Shown: positions 1 to 13,400 of the stretch, piece by piece
Numbering within the stretch: the stretch's first letter is position 1
Layout of the letters: each line of letters opens with the position of its first letter
Source: Neurospora tetrasperma FGSC 2508
Taxonomy: Eukaryota > Ascomycota > Sordariomycetes > Sordariales > Sordariaceae
Assembly: GCF_000213175.1 (NCBI RefSeq)
Contig: NW_009799099.1
Coordinates: forward strand, 2,658,156-2,722,155
Length of the DNA stretch: 64,000 nt
Direction of reading: 5' to 3'
Notes under the pieces: generated by a model
Seen by the model: only the letters and a program-made list of their open reading frames with translations
The model's database searches: none
What the model was told of the DNA's origin: nothing
Program-made: the position numbers and the translations under genes

Positions 1-779
1 TTACGAAAGCACGCACTATATAGCCCAGACAACACATTTCACAGCTTAGTATCTTGCCCTGTGACAGTCTATGTAACAGATTTGTTAAGATAGGACAGCC
101 CAAAGAGACCAACACTCATTTGTAGGGCTGAAGTGATCGGCGTCGATCATGGGCAGACGGTGCAACAAGACAACCTCGTGGCCAGTAGAAGAATGGAGGA
201 TGCAGTCATGGCACACAAGGAGACAAGGCAAGTAAAACATACATCCTGACCATAACCATAGTAGTATTCTTGGCATGAAACTGACCCTAGAGCAGCAGTA
301 TACGCCTCTTACACCTCCTCGCTGACCACCAAACATCGCTCACAAATTGAGGTGTGAATGTTGAGCCTTGGAAGCGTTGAGAGGGCGTTCTCCGTAAACC
401 GATTAGAGGGACAATACACTATCATTAGTAGAACCTACACCTTGCAAAACGACACAAAGTCTATTGTGCGAATGCTGACGGAAGAGTTGTCGAGGTCGAA
501 CATCGGCTCAGATCAGGACCACCGAGCAAGCAAGGCCCGGACAGCACCGGACCAGCTCCACCTTCTTTCAGAACTAGGATGTGCGGAATATGTGGTTGGA
601 TTGGATGTTGTCTCATGAGTTTCGCCAACATTTAAGAAGTGCAATGCTAGGAAGTGTCAATTTTGTTTTCCTCGATAATGGAGTTGAAATTATCTCCAAC
701 TCGCGGTTAGGTGCTCGAATGGTAGCAACATAACACAACGAAGCAAGCGAACAAGAAAGACCAAAAAAAAAATAACAAA
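1..779. other. Left edge, no gene recognised
   Basis: There are two short ATG-initiated reading frames here (85-336 on minus, 83 codons; 358-618 on plus, 86 codons). Neither resembles a known family, and I see no splice structure that would extend them. The region ends in an A-rich stretch that runs into the assembly gap, so the end of a gene lying in the gap cannot be excluded. Confidence 0.5.
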
Positions 780-1727
780 NNNNNNNNNNNNNNNNNNNNN
801 NNNNNNNNNNNNNNNNNNNNNNNNNNNNNNNNNNNNNNNNNNNNNNNNNNNNNNNNNNNNNNNNNNNNNNNNNNNNNNNNNNNNNNNNNNNNNNNNNNNN
901 NNNNNNNNNNNNNNNNNNNNNNNNNNNNNNNNNNNNNNNNNNNNNNNNNNNNNNNNNNNNNNNNNNNNNNNNNNNNNNNNNNNNNNNNNNNNNNNNNNNN
1001 NNNNNNNNNNNNNNNNNNNNNNNNNNNNNNNNNNNNNNNNNNNNNNNNNNNNNNNNNNNNNNNNNNNNNNNNNNNNNNNNNNNNNNNNNNNNNNNNNNNN
1101 NNNNNNNNNNNNNNNNNNNNNNNNNNNNNNNNNNNNNNNNNNNNNNNNNNNNNNNNNNNNNNNNNNNNNNNNNNNNNNNNNNNNNNNNNNNNNNNNNNNN
1201 NNNNNNNNNNNNNNNNNNNNNNNNNNNNNNNNNNNNNNNNNNNNNNNNNNNNNNNNNNNNNNNNNNNNNNNNNNNNNNNNNNNNNNNNNNNNNNNNNNNN
1301 NNNNNNNNNNNNNNNNNNNNNNNNNNNNNNNNNNNNNNNNNNNNNNNNNNNNNNNNNNNNNNNNNNNNNNNNNNNNNNNNNNNNNNNNNNNNNNNNNNNN
1401 NNNNNNNNNNNNNNNNNNNNNNNNNNNNNNNNNNNNNNNNNNNNNNNNNNNNNNNNNNNNNNNNNNNNNNNNNNNNNNNNNNNNNNNNNNNNNNNNNNNN
1501 NNNNNNNNNNNNNNNNNNNNNNNNNNNNNNNNNNNNNNNNNNNNNNNNNNNNNNNNNNNNNNNNNNNNNNNNNNNNNNNNNNNNNNNNNNNNNNNNNNNN
1601 NNNNNNNNNNNNNNNNNNNNNNNNNNNNNNNNNNNNNNNNNNNNNNNNNNNNNNNNNNNNNNNNNNNNNNNNNNNNNNNNNNNNNNNNNNNNNNNNNNNN
1701 NNNNNNNNNNNNNNNNNNNNNNNNNNN
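780..1727. other. Assembly gap (run of N)
   Basis: 948 consecutive N characters. The left flank is an A-rich tract, which may be why assembly failed here. Reading frames that appear to span the gap are artefacts. Confidence 0.99.
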
Positions 1728-3390
1728 ACCACTAAACCACTGGCGCTTCTTGTGATTCTGGTGAATTTGACATAGAGGATGCATTTATGAAAGTGGGCTT
1801 GGTTAGAAATCATCAAGTATCCAAGCACTCTGTTGAAGTAATATACGCCATGTCTCAAGTCAACGTTATCATCTTTCCAATAAATTGTCCAGACTTATCC
1901 GTGTGAGCATCACATTTGCCATGACTGAGCAGGTTGTTGGACGGGCAAGTTTGAAAAGCAAACTTCTTGCACGCACTCCTTTCAGCATGTGACGGGAGGT
2001 TATCGTGTCCTTTTAGGTATGGGATTGAACTAGTTGAAGGAGGGGAAGCTTCGGCTCTTTCCAACACCAAGCAAAGTCATGCAGTAGGTACCTCCCCTTG
2101 GGAACGCGGCACACTGGTGATGACGAGCCATGATAACTAAGGTAGGGGCGTTATGCTTATTTCAATTCAAAAGTGTGAATGGATGAAACTAGGAACGCAT
2201 TAAACAAAAGGTAGGGTAGAGATATCTCACTTCAACTCGGCGGACTTTCAAACAATGATGTAAGAACCTCGCAACTGGAAGCACGTGAAATTTGTCAATC
2301 GTGGCGCCCACACACACTCAAAAAAGCCCACCTTCAGCTCATGTGGAGGGAGCTATGGAGCCGGCCGTTATCAGCGCTATCAAGGCGCTAGCAGTTCTAG
2401 ATTAGCGGCTTGGCTAGACCGCTGGCTAAGATGAGGGGGGAGGCGCCGAGCAAGGGTTGGATGTGTTTTTTCCTCGAGGACGGTGCAGTGGAGCAGGGGC
2501 ATGAGGAGCACACGACAAAAAGTCACAACCACCAAAAACCCTGAAAAGCTGTCATTCCAGGAAGGGTCAGCCTTGGAGAGTTGCTACTCCCCTCACTAGC
2601 GACTGCAGATCTTTTAGACATTGGAGACCCAAGGGTTTCCCGCTTTCTTGTTTCAGCCCTCCCCTCCTTCACCCAGCAGTCAGCAGCCGTTCCACTGCCA
2701 CCCACCACCACCGCGGTCACCACCTCCAAACTGCCAATTTACACCGACGGTTTGGTCGAGAGACAGATATCAGGATTTAACTCCCATTCGATCCCATTGC
2801 CTTCACGGGAGCATCTGCTATTTGTGTAGCATCCAACAGTCATACTGCATAATCGAGCACTTCATCGAATCACATCCAGCCAAGATCCCAAACGATCGAA
2901 CCTTCGAACCGACCGACCACGGACCAACCGATCGACTCGATTGGCCGATACACCAACCATACGTCCGCTTCATGCCTGCTACCTACGCGATACACGCTCC
3001 GTGAAAGAAAAAGAAAAAAAAGAAAAGAAAAAGAAGGAGAGGCCATTGCAACCTGTTGCAAGACAAACTCTAGCTGGTAGTCTGCAGAAGGTGTTTCTAG
3101 AAAAGACGGAACTCTGTCAACTGCCATTCTTCAACACAACCCCGCGACGTCAAGGCCTTGGCCACACAGTGCTCCGTGTCTTGCCCGTCTATCACTCCTT
3201 GCTCGTGTGTCACTCTCGGGTAGACGAACTGGCCTTGATTGCATCATCGACCACATCCAAGGAAGCCTCCCGTCACCGCGACTGTTTCGCCGACCTTCTC
3301 GATAGGTTTTCAACCCCGACGCGCCCTCTTGTCTTCGACATTCGATAGTCGGTTTCGGCAGCGGGCGGACAACCATCGCCCGCCGCAACC
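1728..3390. other. Intergenic / leader of the ICE2 gene
   Basis: No coding region is recognised between the gap and the ICE2 start codon. The last few hundred bases are rich in C and T and probably contain the promoter and 5' leader of the downstream gene. A purine-rich block around 3004-3042 is low complexity. Confidence 0.5.
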
Positions 3391-4757
3391 ATGTGGTTCA
3401 TCAGCGCCTCGACGAGTGCAATCTTTTTGCTGAGCATCGTTCTCCTAATACCCATTGCCTTCGACGTTGGCGGTCGCGATGCCGGTCTAGCTTACTCGCT
3501 ATCCCTCTTCATCTTCTACCTTATCTACAGCACCAGCAAGCTCCTTACTCCGGAGAGTTCACGAGTCCGCTGGTTCTTCACTAGTAGTGTCGGCTTGTCG
3601 CAATGGATCATCATTCCAGCCCTTCTCATCTGGTCTCTGAATAGGTTCTCAGTGGATGCTGAGAACGCCGGCTGGGTATCGCGCACCTTCTCATCTGCCA
3701 CTGCGAACCACAAGCCCAGCACTTGGGGCGAATACTTCTTTGGCCAGCATGGATTTGTCGAGAATGTCGCTCTGGGAGCTTGGGACAAGACGCTGAGTTA
3801 CTCGAGCCCTGTTTTCCAACTGCTGGAGGGTTTCTGCACTCTCTTGGTGATACAGACTGCTGGCCGGGTTGCAAGATGGCTCGTCACTCGCGGTGGAGGC
3901 GATACATGGATGGTAAGTCTCTCGCTTTGAATCTCTTGGAAACTATGTTGCTGACATCTTTTTAGATATTCCTTCTTGCCTTTTCTGGTTCCATCATCTC
4001 CAGTGCCGTTTACTTCCTCTGGAGGGTTGCGCACTTCCCCGAAATAAACACCATCGATGCCACACTCATTGGAGCTACAATGACGTCGGCCGTATTCCTG
4101 GGAGCATATGGAATTGGTAGCGGGCGCGGCAACGCCGTAGAGTCATCTCTCCTCTTTGCCTACATCGTTCTATGTGTCTATCAGATCTTTACCGACTATC
4201 AGCCGTCTGCCGAAGCTGCTGCTGCGGCCGAGCAAGCGGCCTCGCTTCAGCCCGATTTCCCGCCTCTGCCCCCAATCATCATGGCATCCTATTCGACATT
4301 GATGCACATCCTCAGCAGTCTGCCCGAAGCTTTCAACACTTCTTTCCAGTTCCTCTATGCCGCATTCCAAACTATTACACCGAGCGTCATAATCTCGCTG
4401 ACCTACCGGATTATCGTCTTCTACTGCGCCACCCGCATCATTCCGGCTGTTCGGGAGCTCGGCGCCAGAGCTCTCATGGACGAGCCAAGCTTACTGGAAG
4501 AGACCGACGGGGCTAACCGCCTTGTAGGCTTCCTCAGCTGGTTCTCTCCTTCGATCCTCATCGCCGTGTACACGAGCTTATTGCTGCAGCACTTCAGCGT
4601 ATCCAACAACGGTGATGATATCGGGTGGACTCTCCGGGCTGGTGACGCCGGTGGAAACCCGTGGCGTTGGGTCAACGTCGCTGCCACCATGGGACTCTAC
4701 GCTGTCGAGCTTTATCTCGGGGAGAGGAACGAAGGAATGCACTGGAGAGCGGACTGA
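3391..4757 (+). CDS. ICE2: ICE2-type ER membrane protein
   Basis: Two exons, 3391-3912 and 3966-4757, are joined across a 53-nt phase-0 intron with a GTAAGT donor and TTTTAG acceptor; the product is about 437 residues. Seen: roughly nine or ten hydrophobic segments spread over the whole length, starting directly at the N-terminus (signal-anchor-like), with an Ala/Glu-rich loop after the middle segments and a short C-terminus. The overall pattern and several segments match the fungal ICE2 family. Known: Ice2 is a polytopic ER protein needed for cortical ER inheritance and, in yeast, for balancing phospholipid synthesis and storage. The start is the first ATG of the frame, near a CT-rich leader. 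It converges on the ZW10 gene about 1.2 kb downstream. Family assignment is from remembered similarity, not a search. Confidence 0.82.
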
Positions 4758-6003
4758 AAAATGCCAAAAGGTGTGCGTCAGTGTTACTTCGTCATCGCAG
4801 ACGCAATCTAGAAAAGCTTTTGTCAGCTTTAGATATGAAAATCAGTGGCCAAGACAGGTCACCTGGGAACAAGCATCAAGTCAACATCATCTGTTGAGAC
4901 GTTTGTTTACCCCAAAACCAACGACAATTCAAGGACGAGCGCAGGGTGTGAAGAAGTGACATGAGGAGGAAGATTTGATACCCATTGGTTAAGTGGAAAG
5001 GCAGCAAGACAGAGAACAGAAAGCGAATCGCGTTTGTTTGGGAGACGCGAAAAGAAAGGAAACAGACAGACAGGCAGGCAGGCAGGCACGCAGATCAAAG
5101 GAAACCTTAGCTTGACCAATTACAGGCACAGGCAAAAACAAAAGCTACCTCGACAGTTGTCCGTCATCTTCGCAGATAGAGGGTAGTAAAGCTATTTGCC
5201 TAGCTAGCAATAAGCCCCGTAGCATCTTCTTCACGAATATTTCTTCACGTTCAGTGAACCTGCCTCACCTCCTCTGGTTTTCCTTCGGATGCTAGGATAC
5301 ATTCCATACTATACTGCACAACGCCATATTTTTTATGTGTGCCTTGCACCTCAAAGGTCGGGGAAGAGAAGGAAAACTTGACGAGCTCGTTCAAGGGCGC
5401 ATAATCTATGAAAAATGGCCGCACTCTGTCTCTTCCTGTAGGCGACAGCAGGCCAGCGAGACAAACAAGCCATTTCCAGTCGGAAGTTCAGCAGGCAAAT
5501 CAGACCAATACCAACGAGAGGAGCTAGGGTAAAAAAAAAAAGAGAGAAAATCAAGGGAAACGAGAGGGAACAAGTTACCAGAGTCAAAAAGGGATGAAGG
5601 AGAAGAAACAATGGATAGGAAACTGGATAGGTATATAGACAACAACCACACCTGGGCTTTTCGCGTGTACCTGTACTTTCTTTTCGAATGGTTCTCACTG
5701 CGGAGCCTCGGCATTAGCTGTGGGTGCTTATTGCTAGAGGATTCAAGAACGGAGAGGACGAAAATGAAAAGAGTTTGTAAAGCTTCGAGTTGCGCAAGTT
5801 CTAACAATTGCCCGAGCCAACCTGTTCGCCTGTGGTTTGTATGAGTATGAGTAGAAGTCGGGAAGGAAAACAACCCTATATGGACATTTCAATAACCTCG
5901 ACCGCCAAGCTTGTCGTCCATCCATTCGTAAAACGAATGCTTGCAATTATCACAACTACCAATAGCACAATTATACCGCCCTTTACATATAAGTAAGCTC
6001 TCT
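4758..6003. other. Convergent intergenic region
   Basis: This is the shared 3' region of the ICE2 and ZW10 genes. It holds a CAGA/CAGG tetranucleotide run at about 5063-5093 and A-rich tracts. Frames on the minus strand here (for example 5406-5873) have low-complexity serine/leucine composition and no family resemblance. I see no gene. Confidence 0.6.
5063..5093. repeat. CAGA/CAGG tetranucleotide microsatellite
   Basis: Tandem four-base units, first CAGA and then CAGG, in the presumed 3' UTR or intergenic space between ICE2 and ZW10. Confidence 0.85.
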
Positions 6004-8901
6004 TCAGCCAAGAGGATTTGGCCTCGCCCTAATCTCCCTAAGCACCTCCCTCGTCCGCGGATTATCCTCAAAGCTAAGATTCACCAAATCCACCACCTCG
6101 TCCGCCGAGAAATACAAGCTCAACTCGCTTTCCAACCACAGATACCGCACGTCCTTGAGGTTACTCTGCAGCACTTCCGACAGGTACTTGAGGCGCAACC
6201 ACGAACTCGCGTACTGCGCCGTCGTGGGGATTTCGTTCTCTGCCTCAAAATTACGACCTTCCGCGGTGGCAAAGCGACTAGGCAGGAATAAATCGTCCAA
6301 AGCCGTTACTGAAGCAATGTGATTGGCAATGTTGTAAGCCTCGTCTTGGCCGATGCCGGGCAGATCCATGACGTCGCCAATGATCTTGTTGGCGACAGCG
6401 TCGACGAGCGAGCCAACGGCTTGCTGCCAGGCGGAGCGCGAGAGAATGGATTCCCAGGCGATGGCGAGAGAGCGCACTCGGGCAACGGCGGCGGAGACGC
6501 AGGATTCCGTGTCGTCTTGCTGGATGAGGTTTTGTTCGCCTGGGGTAATGAGAGCTGGGTGTTAGTAAGAGGTAAAGAAAAGGGGTTTCGCGTAGGAGAG
6601 GCTGTTGTTAAAAAAGGGGCACAACTCACCCCCTAGGAGATCCCTGAGCACCGTCTTCTGGATGCTCATCTCGTTGCTGTAGGCACGATTTGCGAAACTC
6701 TGCATGGACTTGATGTCGTTATCCAGTCTAAGCAATGTTTGCGCCCGTGTGCTGATATTATCCCTCTTCACCCACTCCTCGGCGAACTCAGCTAGCCGCT
6801 CCGATAGGTAGGTAGCATCGTTGTAAAGAAACCTTTGACCGGGTTAGCAACTCGACGTTGTGTATAAAGGACGGTTGTGTACTCACATGTTTCCGCCAAC
6901 ATCTGGAGCGTAGTAGTGGGGGGCGACGGCACGGAACATGGCCAGCGCAAGAGTGGGGAGACTGAAGAGTCCGGCGGCGGCAGCAGCAACGGGGCTGTCG
7001 GCATAGTTCTCCTGGGTCAATGCTGCTCCGTCTTCGGCGAGAGCAGATATCAAGTCTAGGACTGGCTGTGGCAGGGATGAGATGCTGTAGGTTTCTTTGA
7101 AAGTCAACTCCCGTGTCTGCGGTTTTGACGAAGCTGATGGAGCGGTTGGTGTTTGTTCCGGTGCAGTATCGTCATTCTGGGCGTCATCGCCCCAGCCCCA
7201 GGCCTCGGTAGAATCGTCGTCCTCCCCCCCCTCCTGCTTTTGTTTTTTCTGCTGAGGTTCCTCTACCTTATCCGGTTCAGGGTCTTCCTCACCCCAGCCC
7301 CAGGCATCGGCCGCATCATCGATAGCGTCCGCGGATAATTCGGTGGCTGATGTTGTCGCAGCCGGTTTACTGATTTGTTGCCCGCCAGTCTGCTGCTCGC
7401 CATCGGATTCCCATGCATCCCAGCCACCATCGTCTTCGGTAACTTTGGCTCCATTGGCAGCCAACTGCTGGCCCTCCGACTTTGAAACCACCTGTTTTTC
7501 AACCCTTTCGACCTGCTTTGATGCGCCCAGTCCTCGAGACAATTGCGTCCTAATTTGGTCCAGAGCAGCTTCTCTTCGTTTTGATAGCCATACCCGAGGT
7601 GCGCTTTCGGTCCACTCCTGTAGTTCATTGAGATGCGATAATCCCAGTCCTTTAAGAGTGGTGCAGAAGCCCTTTGTTGTTGATATTGTCGTTTGAAATC
7701 TGTCCATTCCCTCAAGCGAGGAAGGAACGGCCAAGTCGAGCCAAGTTCTGGTCATAGTTGGGATGAGACCTGGTAATAAGACAGTTGAAATAGTCTCGAC
7801 CAGTTCTGGTGGTAGCTTTTCGACCAGGAAGGCAAAAACCTTTTCTAAGTCTTGGAACACAGCCTCAATAGATTGATCGGACGTTCCCTCCAACTCCAAA
7901 CTGTTTCCATCAATCTTGATACTGGGTAAACGTTCCTGCTTAGTGTCGAGTCTGGGAGCAAAAATAGCCTTGTCAATGTCATGCCATAGTTGGGTTGCGC
8001 GCTGATCGACTTCGTTGTATGCCTTGAGCCCCACAACGGCATCGGATAGGCTCATGGGTTCGTCTACGATGGGTCAGATCTTGTGTGCCACCACCTGTAG
8101 AGATTGCGGCTTACCCTGCTTCACGCCACTTATTGACACCCTGTGACTCTCAATATCGACGTGTATTAAAGTATTCCACACATGATCGAATACTTGATAA
8201 ACGTCCGACTTGAGTTCGAAGGTTCTAATATCGAGGAGTTTGATAGCACGGCATGACTTGTTGACGGGCACAGCGTCGAGCGCTTTCCGTGATCCTGGCC
8301 GCAACGTTAGCAACCGACTCAGTCACTTCTTAGACGCATTATAGCTCACGTTCTAGAAGATGTAGAGCATCGAGAATACGGCGTTCATCCCGCGCTTGCT
8401 CAACTTGGTCGAGTATTTGGTTAACGGCCTTGATACCCTTCAATGCGTTTCTCAGCTGTGTGTTGTAGTCCAACTCGCGGGCGAGAAAGGCAGCTCTGGT
8501 TTCGGCTTCCTCGATGGCCTTCCCTGACGCTTGTGGCGCTTCCGACTGTTTCAGGATATCGTTCGCTAGAGCTTTTGACAGGATGATATCGTCTTGGACC
8601 AACTGGGCGTTTACTTTCCATGTTCGGACATCGTCGGCGGTTTCTTCGTTGATGGTGTGTATCTCGGCCTACAAACAAGCGCAAAGCCTCAGCAAAGAGT
8701 TAATAGGCGTGGGTCGAAAAGTGATGGTGGTACCTGGAGCTTGGCCTTTGCACTGGCGAGTGCTTCAATGGCTGCTGGGAGCGCATCAGAGTCTACTGTT
8801 AAGGAGGATACCGACTCTTCTGGAAATGCGCCCTCGACTGAGAAGTCTACGAGGGCCTGAGCAATCTGCCCAGCCGGCGAGTCTGGCGTCGCAACGGCCA
8901 T
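6004..8901 (-). CDS. ZW10/Dsl1-family vesicle tethering protein
   Basis: Six exons on the minus strand: 8901-8734, 8668-8350, 8294-8115, 8063-6887, 6832-6630 and 6539-6004. All introns are 51-90 nt with GT/AG ends, and the frame stays open for 860 residues. Seen: an N-terminal coiled-coil half, a middle acidic, low-complexity region (about residues 430-520) with three tryptophan-rich acidic motifs, and a helical C-terminal half ending in a block typical of ZW10 C-termini. Known: ZW10/Dsl1 with RINT1/Tip20 and NAG/Sec39 tethers COPI vesicles at the ER; animal ZW10 also works at kinetochores. The first in-frame ATG is at 8901, since the longer open frame upstream has none. It is divergent from the M16 peptidase. 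Length is close to animal ZW10. Borders are predicted by eye. Confidence 0.85.
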
Positions 8902-10413
8902 GCTGTCCTGATAGGATGTTGTTTTAAATGTGGATATGTGGCTCGAGGTTGCGACTGTAACTCGAGTGGCAGCGGATCCAAGTCCGGTCAACTGCCTAGA
9001 CGCTTCTTCGTGGTGTCATACGCGGATTAGGTAGGTACTGTTGCTGAAGTGTCGCAGTTGTCGCGGACTTTGTTGGTTGGTGTTGACAAGCAAGTTGCGG
9101 CCAGTTTGGCTGTCGATAAGTTGATGGATGGCATTGATGACACCCACTGACAGCTCCCCCTGTACGTACTGCCAAGACTTGCTTTAGGGGAGATCATGTG
9201 GGGCGTGCTTGATACGGCACCAATCGGGACCGGGCTGGCCGTCAAGGGACCTGAAAGCTTGAGGTCCCCGGCCGCTGGGACGGAAGGTGAGAGAGAACTG
9301 ACGGACAGCTGCCGCTGAGCAGTGGTGCTTGTCCGTAGTTAGCGCCGGATGCCCCTCATTTCCTGCTGTCGTCGAGGTCGTGGCAGATACGGTTCTTGTG
9401 GATTTCATTCCTGTCGTGAGCCTCCATCTTGCGGGAGCTAGAGATACTGACTAGGATCGTATCTATAAAAATCCAATCTACGTTCACTCGTCAGTGTGAA
9501 ACTTTGAGTGGGACGACCGAAGGTGAGTTCAAGATCGATCGATGTTTATGTATTTTCTTTCTCAGAGCTTTCCCCACGGGGTCCTGCCTTTGTGCTCCAG
9601 TCTTCCGGCCCCTCTTGTTTCCCGTTCATTGCAAGAGCAACCTGCATCCAGACACCATTCTTGAGGAGGGGCAAACTTTCTCTCGGTGGACTTCCTTTCC
9701 TGTCAACAACACGGACCGCAATCTGATAAATTTACCCACGTTTCTGTACCCAAAGGTCCATCAATCAACCCTGCGTCAACTACTCATACGTCGACTCCAG
9801 GCTGCTGAGCCGGCTTCATCTAGAGCAAACACGCCTGTCTGGTCTTACTCGACCTGCAGCGTCCTCAAAGCGACCTGGCAAACATCGTCCAGACAGTTGT
9901 GCTGGTAAGAGAGTCTCGTACACTTCACCTCGAGATGCACTTCTTCACACCCATATTTTGCCAGCCTTGCTTCCTTTTCATCCACAAAAACCCCTTCAAT
10001 TGTACCTTCCCTAAGCATCCTGTTTTATTTTATCGCGCGTTCCTCCTGTCCCAGAGGCCCATAAAATGATTCTGTCTTCCAAACGCTCAGTTATGTTCTT
10101 CGGGACTCTAGCAAGGGGCAGTGTAGTAGTTCCAGTCGCCAACACGGCCGACTCGCGGGTCAACCATAGTGTCACTTCCTGTGATATTACCATGCCGATT
10201 TTCCCTCAAGACTCTTGGTACCTCATCCCTTCAGTTCACATCATGGTCGAGCATGAGGAGAAGGGGGTCTCAGCTACATACGCCCCATCTCAACCCGTGG
10301 GCTCCCCGAGATTTTCCCCGGCATTAATCACTGTTACAATTTCTATCTCACTGCCATGGGCTAATCCTCTTCCCAGTAATATTCAAGGTTCTTTGCCCTC
10401 AATCAGCAGCAAC
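8902..10413. other. Divergent promoter region, ZW10 / M16 peptidase
   Basis: 1.5 kb between two divergent start codons. The plus frame 9429-9908 (159 codons) has no protein-like character. A donor-like GTGAGT at 9523 and a CTCAG at 9561-9565 would give an intron of only 43 nt, too short to trust. A leader intron here is possible but not resolved. Confidence 0.5.
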
Positions 10414-13400
10414 ATGTCGACAGCACCAAGGTTCCGCAAGGTGCAGACCTTCGAAACCGACTATGCCCCGACGACAATTACCCAGTACGTCTCAGAGCGT
10501 ACTGGTATGCAGGTCATTGTGGCGGATCGCAAGGGTCCCAAAATCAACGGTTACTTTACCCTCGCTACCGAAATCTTTGACGATTCCGGAGCCCCTCACA
10601 CTCTGGAACATCTGGTCTTCATGGGCTCCAAGAACTACCAATACAAAGGTCTCTTGGACAAGCTAGCTGGACGTGCTTACTCTGGTACAAATGCATGGAC
10701 TGCTGTTGACCACACAGCGTATACGCTCGAGACCGCCGGTTGGGACGGCTTTGCCCAGATCCTACCCGTCTATCTAGAGCATGTTATACTTCCTACCCTC
10801 ACCGACGATGCGTGTGTGACGGAAGTTCACCATATCGACGGTGAGGGCAATGATGCGGGTGTGGTATACTCCGAGATGCAGGCCATCCAATACTCGAGCC
10901 AGGAGCTTATGGACTTGCGGGCTCGCCGGTTGCTGTACCCCGAAAATGTGGGATTTCGCTACGAAACGGGCGGTATGATGGATGCCCTCAGAGTGCTGAC
11001 CCCAGACCGCATCCGTGAGTTCCACAAAGCCATGTACCAACCTCAAAACCTGGCTGTCATCATCGTCGGCGAGGCAAACCATGAGAATCTCTTGGAGATT
11101 CTGGATAAGTTTGAGGTGAGCATCAAGGACGACATCCCCCCTCCTAATCCTAACTTCAAGCGCCCATTTGTCGACTCTCCTCAACCGCCTCCCCTGAAGG
11201 AAACTGTTGTCGAGACTGTTGAGTTTCCTGAGGAAGATGAGTCTACTGGCGAGATTGTTGTGGCCTTCTTCGGTCCCAGCTGCGTTGACCAGTTGCAAGC
11301 AACGGCTCTCAACATTCTCTTGACATACCTCTGCGGCTCCTCCGTGTCTGTGATCGAGAACACTATTGTCGAAAAGGAGGAATTGGCCAGCTCAGTTTCC
11401 TTCTGGTGGGATACTCGCCCCAACTCCGTTATCTGGTTCCAGCCAACCGGTGTCGCTACCGAGAAGCTCGCCTTTGTCGAGGAGCGCCTTATTTCGCTTC
11501 TGAAGGAGGTTGTATCCAAGCCACTCGACATGGAGTACATGAAGGAATGCATCTCGCGCGAGTTGCGTCAGATCAAGTATCATGCTGAAGGTTCGGAACA
11601 GTTCTACTCCAGCAATATCATCACCGACTACTTGTTCGGAAAGCGTGACGGCTCTACCCTGAGGGAACTTCAGACCTTGGGCGAGTACGATGTCCTCGCT
11701 AGCTGGGAAGAGCAGCAGTGGCGTGACTTCCTCAAGAAGTGGATTTCCGACGCACCTCACGTGTCCATCCTAGGCAAGCCCTCGATGGAACTCGCCAAAA
11801 AGCTCAAGAAGACCGAGAAGGAGCGTCTCGCCAAGAGGAGGGAAGAGCTGGGAGAGGAGGGCCTGAAGGCACTGAAAGAAAAGGTTGAGAAGGCCAAGCA
11901 AAACAACGAGAAGCCTATCCCTCCCGAGGTGCTTGATCAGTGGCCGGTTCCCGACACATCATCCATCCACTTCATTGAGTCGTTGACAGCAAGAAGCGGC
12001 AAGGCCCGCTGCCTCGGAACCACCGATAACTCAACCCAAAAGATCATCGACGCAGCACCCCAAGGTGCTAAGCCTCTATTCATCCAGTTTGAGGACGTGC
12101 CTACCAACTTTGTACACCTTACTTTGCACGTCGGAACATCGGCAACGCCCAACCGGCTCAAGCCTCTCCTCCCCCTGTTCGCAGACAATTTCTTCAACTC
12201 GCCGGTTATGCGCAATGGCAAACGTATGGAGTTTGAAGACGTCGTCAAGCAACTTGAGAAGGACACCATCAGCTACCACCTGTCCAGTGCCTCGCGTATT
12301 GGTGATAACGAAGGTATGGCTCTGCAGTTCCAGGTGGACCTCGACAAGTACACCACTATGATCAGTTGGCTTCGCACACTGATGTTTGACATCGTTTTCG
12401 ATCCCGTCCGTCTCAAGGCCGCTGTTGTCAAGGCTCTTGCCGATATTCCTGAGGCGAAGAGAGACGGCAGAGTCATGTCTCGCGAAGTCGATCAGTCCAT
12501 CCATCTACTGCCGGAGTCTTACTCTGTCGCTAAGCGGACGCTCGTCAAGGCGGTATACTACCGTCGCCTAAAGAAACTTCTCGAGAAGGAACCCGAGACC
12601 GTCGTCTCCTGGTTCGAGGAACTCCGCCGTAGTCTCTTCACCTTCGAGAACCTCCGAGTCCTTGTCACCGCCCACGTCGAGAAGCTTCCCAACCCAATCG
12701 CGGCCTGGGACAGCTTCACCGAGATCCCCGACCTCGACACCTCCAAGGATCTCCTGCCCGTTGTCCGCCCGCACCAGATGCTGAGCGACGAGGGCAAAGC
12801 CCCGGGCTCCTTCGGCAGTGTCATCATCCCCATGACCACGCTCGACTCCTCCTTCAGCGTCAGCACCGCCAGCGGCATCAAGTCCTACTCGGATCCGCGC
12901 TTGCCCGCCTACCTGGTCGCCCTCTCCTACCTTGAGACCACCGAGGGCCCCCTTTGGAACGCCGTCCGCGGCAATGGTCTCGCCTACGGTGTCCACTTTA
13001 GCCGCGAGTCCGACTCGGGCTACATCCAGTTCCACGTGTACCGGTCGCCCGACGCCAGCAAGGCTATCGAGGCCAGCAGGAACATGGTGGCCAAGATTGC
13101 TTCCGGGGAGGAGCCGCTGGACAAGCACCTAGTTGAGGGTGCCATCAGCGGCCTGGTGCTGGCTGTTGCAGACGAGCAGGCTACCATGACGGCGGCGGCG
13201 CAGCAGAACTTTGTCAGCAACGTCATTCGCGGCCAGGAGCCCGGTTGGAACAAGAAGCTTTTGGCGCGCATTCGTGAGGTGACGGGTGATCAGATTCGCG
13301 AGGCTTTGCGGGAGATTGTGTTGCCTGTCTTTGAGCCGGGCAAGAGTAACGTCGTGGTTACTTGTGCTCCCATAATGGAAGAGGTGAGATTGTCCCCCCT

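Noticed and set aside
690-1858. Two long minus-strand frames (364 and 383 codons)
   Set aside because: Almost entirely made of the N gap; there is no real sequence evidence.
9523-9565. Possible 43-nt leader intron before the M16 gene
   Set aside because: Below the usual minimum size for fungal introns, and the branch point is unclear.
9429-9908. 159-codon plus frame in the ZW10/M16 promoter
   Set aside because: No protein-like pattern; starts in sequence that is probably leader or promoter.
10066-10413. 116-codon N-terminal extension of the M16 peptidase
   Set aside because: Composition is leader-like, and similarity to the family begins at the ATG at 10414; there is no clear targeting signal.
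12568-13128. Long minus-strand frames inside the M16 gene and other genes
   Set aside because: Shadow frames opposite GC-biased codons; no independent start or splice evidence.
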